Assembly (NCBI GenBank): GCA_013322215.1
Contig: JAAMEZ010000033.1
Location: 162,763 to 226,762 of the forward strand
Direction: 5' to 3'
DNA length: 64,000 bases
From: Martinezella rhizogenes
Lineage (GTDB): Bacteria; Pseudomonadota; Alphaproteobacteria; Rhizobiales; Rhizobiaceae
This document shows, one piece after another, positions 1 through 9,785 of the stretch. A model generated the notes under the pieces. The model was given only the letters and a program-made list of their open reading frames with translations. It had not been told where the DNA came from and ran no database searches. The translations under genes and the position numbers were made by a program. Every line of letters starts with the position of its first letter. Position 1 is the first letter of the stretch.

Positions 1-1001
1 TTGTCGCCGATGCGGATAACGGCAATTTCTGAGGAGCCGCCGCCAATATCGAAGAGCACGACCGAGCGCGCCTCCGGTCCCACGAGCGACGAGCAGCCGG
101 AAACGGCAAGCCGCGCCTCGGTCTCGCGATCGATGATCTCAAGCCGCAGCCCCGTCTCTTCGGTCACCCGCGAAAGAAACGCTTCGCCGTTGTCAGCGGC
201 GCGGCAGGCCTCGGTCGCGATCAGCCGCATGCGGCGGATTTCGCGCGTCTTCAGCTTGGCCGCGCAGATGCGCAGCGCCTCCACGGCACGGTCCATCGCG
301 TCGCTCGACAGGCGACCACTGGCTCCAAGTCCTTCGCCGAGGCGCACGATGCGCGAAAAGGCATCGACGACCCGGAACTGACCCGGACGCGTCGGCTGCG
401 CGATCAGCAGGCGGCAATTGTTGGTGCCGAGGTCGAGGGCGGCATAAAGGTCGAGCGGACGGGAATCGGCCTCGGCATGATGATGCTGCCCCTGGCCCTC
501 GCGTCGCGGTTGCGATTGCCGGTTCTGACGGTGATCGTCATGGGTCGGTGCATGCGCGTTCGCAGGCGCATTAGCGGGCGCGACGATCTGCGCCGTTTTC
601 TCATGCGCCAGCGGCCGGCCCTGCAGGCCGCGCTTGCTGCGGTGCTTGCGCCGGCTCTTGCCGCTCTTGTGCGAAGACGGATGACCGTGATCCGGCGAAG
701 CGCGGTGCTCAGCCGGTGACGAAAGCTGCTGTGTTGGGGAAGCAGGCTGCGCGCCACCCTGGGCTGCGCCACGCGCACGACGCCGGCGCTTACGCTTCTT
801 AGCCGGTGAGCCGGTTTCATCCTCTACTGGGCGTTGCGCCGCCTGGCTGGACTTGCCTGCCTGGCTGGCCTCCGCAGAATGAGCGTTCGGGCGGCCGTGA
901 CCGCGCTTACGCTTCGCGCGCCGGGAGGATTTACCCTTCCTGCGCTCTGCTGACGACGCCCCGTCTGCCTGCGGCGCTGAGCCGCTGTCGGGGTCACTCA
1001 C
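1..1001 (-). CDS. Ppx/GppA family phosphatase, 3' end outside the window
   Basis: This minus-strand gene runs off the left edge. The visible catalytic domain has the ASKHA-type phosphate 1 motif (AALDLGTNNCRLLIA, about residues 184-198) and later the FDIGGGSSEIAVIRIGD phosphate 2 motif, as in exopolyphosphatase/pppGpp phosphohydrolases. Before the domain lie about 180 residues of low-complexity sequence rich in Lys, Arg, His, Ser and Gln, including a KKRKRRRR run and an HHH stretch, probably disordered. I chose the GTG at 1001 because a GGTGGA ribosome-binding site lies about 9 bases upstream; an in-frame ATG at 1040 has no good site. Likely role: hydrolysis of polyphosphate or pppGpp in the cytoplasm. 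Domain identity is firm; substrate and start are inferred. Confidence 0.85.
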   Translation of the reverse strand, partial: MSDPDSGSAPQADGASSAERRKGKSSRRAKRKRGHGRPNAHSAEASQAGKSSQAAQRPVEDETGSPAKKRKRRRRARGAAQGGAQPASPTQQLSSPAEHRASPDHGHPSSHKSGKSRRKHRSKRGLQGRPLAHEKTAQIVAPANAPANAHAPTHDDHRQNRQSQPRREGQGQHHHAEADSRPLDLYAALDLGTNNCRLLIAQPTRPGQFRVVDAFSRIVRLGEGLGASGRLSSDAMDRAVEALRICAAKLKTREIRRMRLIATEACRAADNGEAFLSRVTEETGLRLEIIDRETEARLAVSGCSSLVGPEARSVVLFDIGGGSSEIAVIRIGD

Positions 1002-1146
1002 GTATCTTTTCCACCGCACCGCGCAAGGCCTTGGGGGCATGCTGCTGGCGCTCGTTCGATTTTCGTTGGGCAAAGAATACCAGCAGGATGGGTTTTCGCC
1101 AAATTCTTTTTGAATCACGCCATTTTAGCCGCGCCCGAAACAGCCC

Positions 1147-1950
1147 TCAAGCGATCACGTGCGCCCTGACATCAGCCGCAAGTTGCTGCATCCGGTCGAT
1201 CGGCGCATGGCCGATCAGCATGAAGGCATGGGTGGCGCTCGACCAATAAACGACATTCATACCCCGGCGATTTTCCATGTCCGGCGCGGCGGCACCCTTG
1301 GTGGATTGGACGATGCAAAGCGCCATGGGGCCGCTTTCCGGGTCGAGATAGGTGATCTGAGCAAGCGGCCTGCTGTCATAATTCAGGATCAAGGCGCGCT
1401 TAAACTCGACGCCGGGCATGGCGACCTCTTCCGGTTTCAGCGGCAGCCCCAGCCTGGCGCCGACGCCGTTCAACTGCGCCACCTGCTGCGCATGGTCACC
1501 GGCCGGCGCGCTCAACGTATCCGCCGTATAGAGCGAGAGATATTCGGCAACCGCGGCACGCCATTCGCTATCCTCATCGGGCTTCGAAAGCCGATGACCG
1601 ATGCCGATCACGGCACGATCGATAGCGATGGCGGCCACGAAGCTTGCGGCCATTGCGGCGAGGAAACCACGGCGACCGATGCCAGCAGCGCGGACCTTGC
1701 TCTTCCTGGACGAGGGAATGGCGGCAAGCATGGCGTCCAGCTTTGCGGCCGGCGCCTCGGCCAGCATCGGCTGGAATGCCTCCGCAAAGGGCAGCGTGCT
1801 GCGAGACAGGACATCAAAACGCTCCGCCACGCGCTCATCGCTGGCGATCAGCCCCTTGATCCTGTCGCGGTCGACGGCATTCAGCTCGCCATCGATGAAG
1901 GCGGTGAGCTGCTCGTCCGTAACCATCTGTCCTTTGTTCAATTCAGTCAT
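1147..1950 (-). CDS. membrane-anchored anti-sigma factor
   Basis: A 267-residue protein with the architecture of an ECF anti-sigma factor. The N-terminal part (about 1-75; it opens TDEQLTAFIDGELNAVDRD) matches the sigma-binding region of this class. One hydrophobic segment follows at about 93-115 (GFLAAMAASFVAAIAI), then a C-terminal domain presumably in the periplasm. The ATG at 1950 overlaps the end of the sigma-factor gene by 8 bases, so the two are probably translationally coupled. An in-frame start 7 codons upstream is less likely because it lies further inside the sigma gene. Expected role: hold the neighbouring sigma factor at the membrane until an envelope signal arrives. No zinc HxxxCxxC motif is visible in the N-terminal domain. 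The signal is unknown. Confidence 0.85.
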   Translation of the reverse strand: MTELNKGQMVTDEQLTAFIDGELNAVDRDRIKGLIASDERVAERFDVLSRSTLPFAEAFQPMLAEAPAAKLDAMLAAIPSSRKSKVRAAGIGRRGFLAAMAASFVAAIAIDRAVIGIGHRLSKPDEDSEWRAAVAEYLSLYTADTLSAPAGDHAQQVAQLNGVGARLGLPLKPEEVAMPGVEFKRALILNYDSRPLAQITYLDPESGPMALCIVQSTKGAAAPDMENRRGMNVVYWSSATHAFMLIGHAPIDRMQQLAADVRAHVIA

Positions 1951-2596
1951 TTCCATTCCCCAGTCGCCCACCTCCGGGTGATTTTCCGTCAGCCGCCACC
2001 CCCATGCCTTCAGCGAGTTTCGCCCGCGCCGCCGCTAGCCGGCTCATGACGGTTCCGATCGGCACATCCAGAACTTCGGCCACCTCGCGATAGGAAAGCC
2101 CTTCGACATAGGCCAGAAATACGGCGGTGCGCTGCGCCTCCGGCAAGGCCTGCACTCGCTGCAATACCTGTCCGGCGAGAACATGCGTTTCGGTTTCCTG
2201 CGCGCCATCAAAAACCAAGGTCTCGTCGGCATCGACAAAGCCCTGCCCCATGCGTACCCGGCGCGAACGGACTTCGTTCAGCCATATCGAATGGAGGATG
2301 GCAAACAGCCAGCGGTCGAGCCTCGTGCCGGCAGTAAACTGCGCCGCCCGCTCCAAAGCTCTGACGCAGGTCGCCTGCACAAGATCGTCCGCCACGTCAC
2401 GCTGGCGCGACAGCACCACGCCATAGCGCCATAGCCGCGTCAGGTGCTGGGACAGGCCTGCCCTGATATCCTCTTCGCTCGCTATGGCATCCTCCGCGGC
2501 ATTCGCAGGTCCGGGAGCCGCCGACCTTTTCGGCGACTCCGTTGCTGTCAGACTATAAGCAGAAATAGCACCACGAGCGACCGGCATCACTCCCAT
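1943..2596 (-). CDS. ECF-type RNA polymerase sigma factor
   Basis: A 217-residue sigma-70 family protein with only regions 2 and 4. Region 2 is around residues 45-115 (LWRYGVVLSRQRDVADDLVQ, then the RLDRWLFAILHSIWLNEVRS stretch). Region 4 is around 140-195 (LPEAQRTAVFLAYVEGLSYR and the DVPIGTVMSRLAAARAKL helix-turn-helix). The first 45 residues are Ala/Ser-rich and not conserved-looking. Its stop overlaps the start of the downstream anti-sigma gene. A secreted TPR protein gene lies 53 bases upstream on the same strand and may share transcription. ATG 2596 is used; ATG 2587 is also possible. The regulon cannot be read from this window. Confidence 0.9.
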   Translation of the reverse strand: MGVMPVARGAISAYSLTATESPKRSAAPGPANAAEDAIASEEDIRAGLSQHLTRLWRYGVVLSRQRDVADDLVQATCVRALERAAQFTAGTRLDRWLFAILHSIWLNEVRSRRVRMGQGFVDADETLVFDGAQETETHVLAGQVLQRVQALPEAQRTAVFLAYVEGLSYREVAEVLDVPIGTVMSRLAAARAKLAEGMGVAADGKSPGGGRLGNGND

Positions 2597-2649
2597 ATCC
2601 CTCGCAAAGCTCCCTGCTTATCGTCTTTATCACTGCCCCGGACCTGCGG

Positions 2650-3192
2650 TTACAAGCTGGACGGGTTGATGATCGCGGCGTGAAGATCGCGGTATTCCTC
2701 GCAGCTCGTATTGCCGCAGAGCGTCTTGATCGTATTCAGCTGATCCTTGGCGAGATCCATCCGGCCCTTGATGACATAGGCTTCGCCGAGATATTCGCGG
2801 ACCAGCGTGTACTTCGGGTCCATGGCGACGGACTTCTGGTAATAGGAGATGCCTTCATCCGTACGGCCGAGCTTGCGGGTGACATAGCCGCGATAATTCA
2901 GCGCTTCCGCCGTATTCGGGTTCTTCATCGTGTCGAGAACGGCCAGAGCCTCCTCATAACGATGATCCTTCTTGGCGAGCGAATAGGCATAGTCGGCGCG
3001 GTTTTCGTCTGTGACGTTGGCGCTCTGCTGCTTCACGCACTTCTTCGCCTTCTGATCGTAGATCTCACCCTTCTTGCAGGTCGGCGTCGTGCTCGAATCG
3101 TCGCCGGCAGCGAAGACGGGAACGGCGAAAGCGCCGAGGGTCAGGCTTGCGCCGAGAGCGATGGAAGCCAGGCGAAATGCTTTGGTCGTCAT
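2650..3192 (-). CDS. secreted TPR-repeat protein
   Basis: A 180-residue protein with a clear N-terminal signal peptide (basic start, hydrophobic core around 9-20, VFAAGD cleavage region near 26), so it is probably periplasmic. After a cysteine-framed segment (CKKGEIYDQKAKKC, about 34-47) come tetratricopeptide repeats from about 65 to 155, for example the helices around EALNYRGYVTRKLGRTDEG and YTLVREYLGEAYVIKGRMD. Two more Cys near the C terminus (CGNTSC) could pair. A strong GGAGATA site precedes ATG 3192; longer in-frame starts would destroy the signal peptide. It sits upstream of the ECF sigma/anti-sigma pair and diverges from the polyketide synthase gene. Its function is not known; TPRs suggest a protein-protein contact. 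Confidence 0.8.
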   Translation of the reverse strand: MTTKAFRLASIALGASLTLGAFAVPVFAAGDDSSTTPTCKKGEIYDQKAKKCVKQQSANVTDENRADYAYSLAKKDHRYEEALAVLDTMKNPNTAEALNYRGYVTRKLGRTDEGISYYQKSVAMDPKYTLVREYLGEAYVIKGRMDLAKDQLNTIKTLCGNTSCEEYRDLHAAIINPSSL

Positions 3193-3390
3193 GGGATATC
3201 TCCTTGGCAAAATGAACGTTGCGAGGGGAGAACACACCGCCGGCACCTTTTATTCGGACGGTGCGCAGAATTTTTTCGGTGCGTCCCATGCCGGGGTGCC
3301 GTCACTCTTTCGTGACTGCTCCGGTATCGAATAGACCGCCTCTATCGCGTGTTTCAGCCGACATGCCCCTCAAGGGCGCAGGAGAAACTC

Positions 3391-4443
3391 GTGACCGATA
3401 CCGTCAAACTTCTAAGCCTTGCCGTTGCGACGCCCGATAACATCATCCTCCAGACCGACGCCGCCGAGACAGCGGGCCGCCTGTTCTCGGACCGCTTTCA
3501 GGACTTCAAATATCTGGCGCGCGTGTTTGAAAGCACCGGCATTCGCAAGCGCCATGTGGCGCGGCCGCTTTCCTGGTTCGAAGAGCCGCATGGCTGGCAG
3601 GATCGCATGGCTGCCTATACCGAGGTGGCCTCCGAGCTTTTTCGCCGTTCCGCAACGGCGGCGCTGCAACGCGCCGGTCTCGAAGCCGGCCAGATCGATT
3701 GCATCGTCACGGCCTCATCCACCGGGCTTGCGACGCCGAGCCTCGAGGCACGGCTCGCCGGCGAGATGGGCTTCCGCTCTGATATCGAGCGCGTGCCGAT
3801 TTTCGGGCTTGGCTGCGCTGCCGGCGTGTCCGGTCTCGCCGTTGCGACGAAGATGGCAAGAAGCCGGCCGGGTGCCATCGTGCTCTTCGTCGCGATCGAA
3901 CTCTGCTCGCTCGCCTTCCGCCTGGACGAACTGACCCGGCCCAATATCATCGCGACGGCCCTGTTCGGCGATGGCGCGGCGGCCTGCGTGCTCAAAACCG
4001 GCGAGAGCGGTATTGCGGAGATCGAATCGACGGGCGAGCATCTTTTCCCCGACAGCCTTGGCATCATGGGCTGGAAGATCGACGATACCGGTTTTGGTAT
4101 CATCCTCGAACAATCGCTGCCGGTCTTTGCCGAGACCCATCTGAGGAGCGCCGTCGCGGGCATTCTCGAGCGATCCCGGCTGTTGATCTCGGATATCGAC
4201 CGCTTCATCTGTCATCCCGGCGGCGCCAAGGTTCTAACCGCACTTGAGACCGCACTTGACCTTGAAGAAGGCTCGCTCGATATCGAGCGCGAGGTGATCG
4301 GCGACTATGGCAACATGTCCTCTCCCACCGTGCTGTTCGTGCTGGAGCGCGCCATTGCGGCCGGCTTGCCCGAACGCTCCGCCCTGCTCGCCATGGGGCC
4401 GGGATTTTCGGCAAGCTGCATCACTCTGAGGAGGGTCGCCTGA
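3391..4443 (+). CDS. type III polyketide synthase (chalcone synthase-like)
   Basis: A 350-residue thiolase-fold enzyme. The type III PKS triad is readable: Cys142 (GLGCAAG), His275 (FICHPGGAK) and Asn308 (GDYGNMSSPT); the C-terminal GPGFS loop is also present. Such enzymes extend an acyl-CoA starter with malonyl-CoA to give alkylpyrones or alkylresorcinols. The start is GTG 3391, with AGGAG 6 bases upstream. Its stop overlaps the start of the next gene (TGATG), and that gene encodes an ICMT-type methyltransferase. This pairing is known from Bacillus subtilis BpsA/BpsB, where the partner O-methylates alkylpyrones. The product here is unknown; a methylated alkylpyrone-like lipid is the inference. 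Confidence 0.9.
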   Translation: MTDTVKLLSLAVATPDNIILQTDAAETAGRLFSDRFQDFKYLARVFESTGIRKRHVARPLSWFEEPHGWQDRMAAYTEVASELFRRSATAALQRAGLEAGQIDCIVTASSTGLATPSLEARLAGEMGFRSDIERVPIFGLGCAAGVSGLAVATKMARSRPGAIVLFVAIELCSLAFRLDELTRPNIIATALFGDGAAACVLKTGESGIAEIESTGEHLFPDSLGIMGWKIDDTGFGIILEQSLPVFAETHLRSAVAGILERSRLLISDIDRFICHPGGAKVLTALETALDLEEGSLDIEREVIGDYGNMSSPTVLFVLERAIAAGLPERSALLAMGPGFSASCITLRRVA

Positions 4444-4940
4444 TGCTGTGGCCTTCGATCGCGCTTCTCACCTTCGTGACGCTGCAGCGGCTGGCGGAGC
4501 TCATTTATTCCAGGCACAATACCGCTTCGCTGCTTGCCCGCGGCGCCCGGGAATATGCGAGGGAACACTATCCCCTGATGGTGGCGATGCACGCGGCATG
4601 GCTGATCGGATTGTGGCTCTTCGCTATCGGCCGGCCGGTCGATCCCGTCTGGTTCCTGCTGTTCATGGTGCTGCAGGCATTGCGCCTCTGGGTGCTAGCG
4701 ACGCTTGGGGAACGCTGGACGACGCGCATCATCATCCTGCCGGGTGCCGCTCTTGTGACCAAAGGCCCCTATCGCTTCCTCAGTCATCCCAACTATGCCG
4801 TTGTCGTCGGCGAGATCGCTGTCTTGCCGCTCGCCTTCGGCCTGCCGCTTTACGCCGCGATCTTTTCTCTTCTCAACGGCATCATTCTTGCGATCCGCAT
4901 CCGTGCCGAAAGCGCCTACCTGAGGCAGAGTGCGTCCTAA
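4443..4940 (+). CDS. isoprenylcysteine carboxyl methyltransferase (ICMT)-family membrane protein
   Basis: A 165-residue integral membrane protein with about four hydrophobic segments (roughly 1-15, 45-62, 66-85 and 125-155). The SAM-binding family signature is visible at about 105-122 (VTKGPYRFLSHPNYAVVVGE), as in ICMT/PEMT-like methyltransferases. It is translationally coupled to the upstream type III polyketide synthase by a one-base stop/start overlap. Bacterial members in this position methylate polyketide products and not prenylated proteins, so it is probably a tailoring enzyme for the PKS product. The exact acceptor is an inference from context. Confidence 0.85.
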   Translation: MLWPSIALLTFVTLQRLAELIYSRHNTASLLARGAREYAREHYPLMVAMHAAWLIGLWLFAIGRPVDPVWFLLFMVLQALRLWVLATLGERWTTRIIILPGAALVTKGPYRFLSHPNYAVVVGEIAVLPLAFGLPLYAAIFSLLNGIILAIRIRAESAYLRQSAS

Positions 4941-5058
4941 GCACATTTTTCAATTGCACGCTCGAAATTTGGCAGGCATTTTCGATGCTTAGAGCGCGGT
5001 CCGGGCTATGCGGAAGGACCGGGCGATAAGGCAATGAGCATGCGGATAGCAGGATAAG

Positions 5059-6306
5059 ATGACAAAGGACGCAATCGTTCTCGGCGCAGGCATCGTCGGT
5101 GTTTCGACGGCAATCCATCTGCAGCGGCGGGGACGGCAAGTCGTCCTCGTCGACCGGCAGCCACCCGGCCAGGGAACATCCTTCGGCAATGCCGGCCTCA
5201 TCCAGCGCGAGGGCGTGGTGCCTTATGGCTTCCCGCAGCAATTCGGCCTGCTGCTGCGCTATGCCTTCAACAACCGCATCGACGCCCATTACCATCTGCG
5301 CGCCCTGCCGGCGCAGCTCGCCTTCCTCGCCCGCTATTGGTGGAATTCCAATACCAAGCGCCACGAGATGATCTCGCGCGCCTATGCGCCGCTGATCGAA
5401 CATTCCGTCAGCGAACATAACGATCTCATCGAGGCCTCCCATGCCGAGGAACTCATTCGCAAGAACGGCTGGGTCGAGCTGTTCCGTTCGAACGAGAAGC
5501 GCGACGCGGAGTTTGCCGAAGCAGAGCGGCTCAACCGCGAATTCGGGATCGGTTACGATGCGCTGAGCAGTATGGAGATCGCGGCCATGGAGCCGCATCT
5601 CAGGGGCAGCTTTTCCGGTGCCTTGCGCTGGCGCGACCCCTGGTCGGTGCTGGACCCGCACGGGCTGACGGCGGCCTATCGGCGATATTTCGAAAGCATC
5701 GGCGGCCGCGTGACGACGGGGGATGCGGTCTCTCTCGGCATGGCCGGCTCCGCCTGGAGAATGGTGACGGCTGAAGGCTCGATCGAGGCGGAGGATGTCG
5801 TCGTGGCACTCGGCCCCTGGGCCGACCTCGTCACGAAGCGTTTCGGCTATGCCTTCCCGCTCGGCGTCAAGCGCGGCTATCACATGCATTATGCGGCTGA
5901 AGGCAATGCCGTCCTCAACAACTGGACGCTGGATGCCGAGCGCGGCTACCTGCTGGCACCGATGAGCCGCGGTATCCGGCTGACGACCGGCGCCGAATTC
6001 GCCCTACGCGATGCGCCGAAAACACCGGTGCAGCTCGACCGTGCCGAGGCTGTCGCGCGTGCCGCCTTCCCGCTCGGCGAACGGCTTGACCCGGAGCCCT
6101 GGATGGGTGCGCGCCCCTGCACGCCCGATATGATGCCGATCATCGGCAAGGCTCCGCGCCATAACGGGTTGTGGTTCGCCTTCGGACACGCTCATCACGG
6201 CCTCACGCTCGGGCCGGTGACCGGCCGGGTACTCGCCGAACTCATCACCGGCGAGACGCCGTTCATCGATATTTCGGCTTATGCGCCGGGCCGGTTTGCG
6301 CCCTGA
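5059..6306 (+). CDS. FAD-dependent D-amino acid dehydrogenase/oxidase family protein
   Basis: A 415-residue DAO-family flavoprotein. The N-terminal dinucleotide-binding motif is VLGAGIVGVSTAIHLQRRG (residues about 8-26) with the acidic end of strand 2 at VDRQ. A C-terminal FAD contact region is seen at about 355-395 (GARPCTPDMMPIIGKAP, then FAFGHAHHGLTLGPVTG). The architecture fits DadA-like enzymes that oxidise D-amino acids or other secondary amines to imines. It begins 118 bases after the methyltransferase gene on the same strand, so co-transcription with the PKS pair is possible but unproven. The gluconokinase gene converges on it, leaving only 9 bases. The substrate is unknown. Confidence 0.8.
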   Translation: MTKDAIVLGAGIVGVSTAIHLQRRGRQVVLVDRQPPGQGTSFGNAGLIQREGVVPYGFPQQFGLLLRYAFNNRIDAHYHLRALPAQLAFLARYWWNSNTKRHEMISRAYAPLIEHSVSEHNDLIEASHAEELIRKNGWVELFRSNEKRDAEFAEAERLNREFGIGYDALSSMEIAAMEPHLRGSFSGALRWRDPWSVLDPHGLTAAYRRYFESIGGRVTTGDAVSLGMAGSAWRMVTAEGSIEAEDVVVALGPWADLVTKRFGYAFPLGVKRGYHMHYAAEGNAVLNNWTLDAERGYLLAPMSRGIRLTTGAEFALRDAPKTPVQLDRAEAVARAAFPLGERLDPEPWMGARPCTPDMMPIIGKAPRHNGLWFAFGHAHHGLTLGPVTGRVLAELITGETPFIDISAYAPGRFAP

Positions 6307-6315
6307 ATATTTGAT

Positions 6316-6843
6316 TTAGAGGATTGCCTTGAGGCTTTTGACGGAGGCGTCGACGATCTCCTCGATCGTGGCGTCGATGTCGACGGTAACGACACCCGGC
6401 TCGCCCGTCGGCACTTCCAGCGTCTGCAACTGACTTTCGAGCAGCGAGGCCGGCATGAAATGCCCCTTGCGCTCGCCCATGCGCTTGGTCAGCAGCTCTT
6501 TCGAGCCGTGGAGATAGACGAAATAGAGATGGCCGCCGGCGGATGCCCGCAGGCGTTCGCGATAGACGCGCTTCAGCGCCGAGCAGGAAACGGCGATCCC
6601 TTCGCCCTTGGCAAGGCTCGTGGTGATCACCGCGCCGATCTTTTCCAGCCAGGGCCAGCGATCCTCATCCGTCAGCGGAATGCCCTTGCTCATCTTCTCG
6701 ACATTGGCGGCCGGATGCAGTGCATCGCCTTCGATGAAATGAACGCCCAGTTTAGCCGCCACGCCCTCACCGATTGAGGATTTACCGCTGCCGCTCACAC
6801 CCATGACGATGATGGCAAGGGGAGTGTCTTGGTTATCGCGCAT
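6316..6843 (-). CDS. gntK: gluconokinase
   Basis: A 175-residue P-loop kinase of the GntK family, close to the usual length. The Walker A motif is GVSGSGKSSIG at about residues 14-24, and the family signature FIEGDALHPAANVEKMSKGIPLTDEDR follows at about 36-62. SCSALKRVYRERLR (about 90-103) and GHFMPASLLESQLQTLE (about 127-143) are also typical. It phosphorylates gluconate to 6-phosphogluconate, the substrate of Edd, which is encoded later in this window. It lies 73 bases downstream of the dpp operon on the same strand, separated by a hairpin, so it may be transcribed alone. Confidence 0.92.
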   Translation of the reverse strand: MRDNQDTPLAIIVMGVSGSGKSSIGEGVAAKLGVHFIEGDALHPAANVEKMSKGIPLTDEDRWPWLEKIGAVITTSLAKGEGIAVSCSALKRVYRERLRASAGGHLYFVYLHGSKELLTKRMGERKGHFMPASLLESQLQTLEVPTGEPGVVTVDIDATIEEIVDASVKSLKAIL

Positions 6844-6870
6844 AGGGCCTGTCCGGAATAATTGATTTCA

Positions 6871-6905
6871 AATCGGGCATGACCGCTCTTCAGCCATGCC
6901 CGATT
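6871..6905 (-). terminator. hairpin terminator after dppF
   Basis: Perfect 11-bp inverted repeat (AATCGGGCATG, positions 6871-6881, against CATGCCCGATT, 6895-6905) with a 13-base loop, directly after the dppF stop at 6917. On the minus strand it is followed by a short TTTGAAATC stretch, so the U-tract is weak. It probably ends most dpp transcription before gntK. Confidence 0.6.
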
Positions 6906-6916
6906 CGCAACTTGGA

Positions 6917-7866
6917 TCAATCCAGCGGAAAGAAACAGGAAAATTTATGCGTTCCCTCGCCCGCCAGTTCCGGTTCGACCTGGCGACACTTGTCTTGGGC
7001 ACGCCAGCAGCGCGGATTGAAGTGACATCCCTTCGGCGGGTTGAGCGGCGAAGGCAGCTCACCCTGCAGGCGGATACGGTTCTTCTCGCGCTCAGGGTCG
7101 GCGATCGGCGTCGCCGAAAGAAGTGCCGCGGTATAGGGGTGACGCGGCCGGCTGAAGACCTCTTCGGCCGTGCCTGTTTCGACCGGGCGACCGAGATACA
7201 TCACCATCACGTCGTCAGCGATATGGCGGACGACGGAGAGGCCGTGCGAGATGAAGAGATAGGCAAGCCCCATCTCCTTCTGCAGGTCCATCAAGAGGTT
7301 CAGCACCTGGGCCTGGATCGACAGATCGAGCGCGGACACCGGCTCGTCAAGCACCAGCACCTTCGGCCTGAGCATCAGGGCGCGCGCAATGGCGATACGC
7401 TGGCGCTGACCGCCGGAGAACATGTGCGGATAGCGATCGTAATGCTCGGGGCGCAGGCCGACACGCGCCATCATCTCCTCCGCCTTGCGGCGGCGGGTGG
7501 CGGCATCGTCATCCGTGTTGATCTTCAGCGGCTCTTCCAGGATGGAGCCGACCTTCTGGCGCGGGTTGAGCGAGCCATAGGGGTTCTGGAACACGATCTG
7601 CACGGCGCTGCGCAGGCTGCGGTCGCCGAGCTTGGCGGGCTTGCCGTCGATCAGCAGTTCGCCGGCTGTGGGGTTTTCGATCATCGTCACCAGACGGGCG
7701 AGCGTCGACTTGCCGCAGCCGGATTCGCCGACGACCGCGAGCGTGCGGCCGGACTGCAGGCTGAAGCTGACGCCGTTCAGCGCCTTGACGGTCGCTTCCG
7801 GTTTGAAGCTGCCGCGCTTGACGGTGTAGAAGCGGGCGAGATCGCGCCCTTCGAGAACAGCGCCGG

Positions 7867-7870
<4 letters not shown>
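6917..7870 (-). CDS. dppF: dipeptide/ALA ABC transporter ATPase DppF
   Basis: A 317-residue ABC ATPase of the oligopeptide class. Walker A is GESGCGKST (about 52-60), the signature is FSGGQRQRIAIARALM (about 157-172) and Walker B is VLVLDEPVSALD. The C-terminal oligopeptide-transporter domain carries RLQGELPSPLNPPKGCHFNPRC with the conserved Cys residues. ATG 7870 overlaps the dppD stop by four bases (ATGA), the usual sign of coupled translation. Last gene of dppABCDF. In Rhizobium leguminosarum this operon takes up dipeptides and 5-aminolevulinic acid; assignment here rests on family and on the neighbouring rirA. Confidence 0.92.
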
Positions 7871-8882
<1,012 letters not shown>

Positions 8883-8883
<1 letters not shown>

Positions 8884-9776
8884 TACGACCTCTTCAGCTT
8901 CGGGTCGAAGGCATCGCGCAGGCCATCGCCCATCAGATTGATGGCGAGAACCGTAATCAGGATACAGAGACCGGGGAAAGTGACGAGCCAAGGGTTGCTC
9001 AGGAAGAATTCACGCGAGTCCGCGAGCATCGTTCCCCATTCAGCCGTCGGCGGCTGGGCGCCCTGGCCGAGGAAGCCGAGAGCGGCGGCATCGAGAATTG
9101 CGGATGAGAAGGCCAGCGTCGCCTGCACGATCAGCGGCCCAAGACAGTTGGGCAGGATCGTCTTGAACATCAGCCGCAGCGAACCGGCGCCGGCGACGCG
9201 CGAGGCGATGACATATTCCTTGTCGCGCTCGGCCATGACGGAGGCGCGGGTCAGGCGAACGAAATGCGGCTGATAGGTGATGGCGATGGCGATCATCGCA
9301 TTCGTCAAACCGGCCCCGAGGATCGCCACCAGCACCAGGGCGAGCAGCAGCGAGGGAACGGCGAGGATAATGTCCATGACACGCATGATGATCGTGTCCG
9401 TGTAACCACGAACATAGCCGGCGACAAGGCCGATCAAAACGCCGACGGCCGCCGAGACCGAAGCGACCACGAGACCGATGAACAGCGAATACCGTGTGCC
9501 GTAGATGAGGCGCGACAGCAAATCGCGGCCAATGGCATCCGTGCCGAGCAGGAAGCTGCTGTTGCCGCCCTCCGCCCAGAACGGCGGCAAGCGCTGCATG
9601 TCGCTGCCGTAAGCAGCGTCAGGATTATGAGGCGCGACGACACTGGCGAAAATCGCCAGCAGCAGAACGAAGACGAAGATCGCAAGTCCGATGACGGCGC
9701 CCTTGTTGCGGGAAAAATAATACCAGAACTCCGCCAGAGCGGAAGGACGGTCGGTTTTGACGCTTACCGTGCTCAT
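8883..9776 (-). CDS. dppC: dipeptide/ALA ABC transporter permease DppC
   Basis: A 297-residue inner-membrane permease. A short cytoplasmic N terminus leads to the first membrane helix (GAVIGLAIFVFVLLLAIFAS, about 30-49), then the loop with LLGTDAIGRDLLSRLIYGTR that is characteristic of DppC/OppC, and five further hydrophobic segments. The ATPase-contact EAA-like loop is near AGAGSLRLMFKTILPNCLGP (about 198-217). Between dppB and dppD in the operon, 9 bases after dppB. Confidence 0.92.
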
Positions 9777-9785
9777 GGACCGCTC

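Noticed and set aside
1..1001. Frameshift suspected in the Ppx/GppA gene because short frames appear on the minus strand
   Set aside because: Reading the codons by hand gives one uninterrupted frame from 1001 to the window edge with all motifs in it; the short frames are shadows.
1159..2049. A 296-codon open frame on the plus strand
   Set aside because: Antisense to the anti-sigma gene and the end of the sigma gene; no domain.
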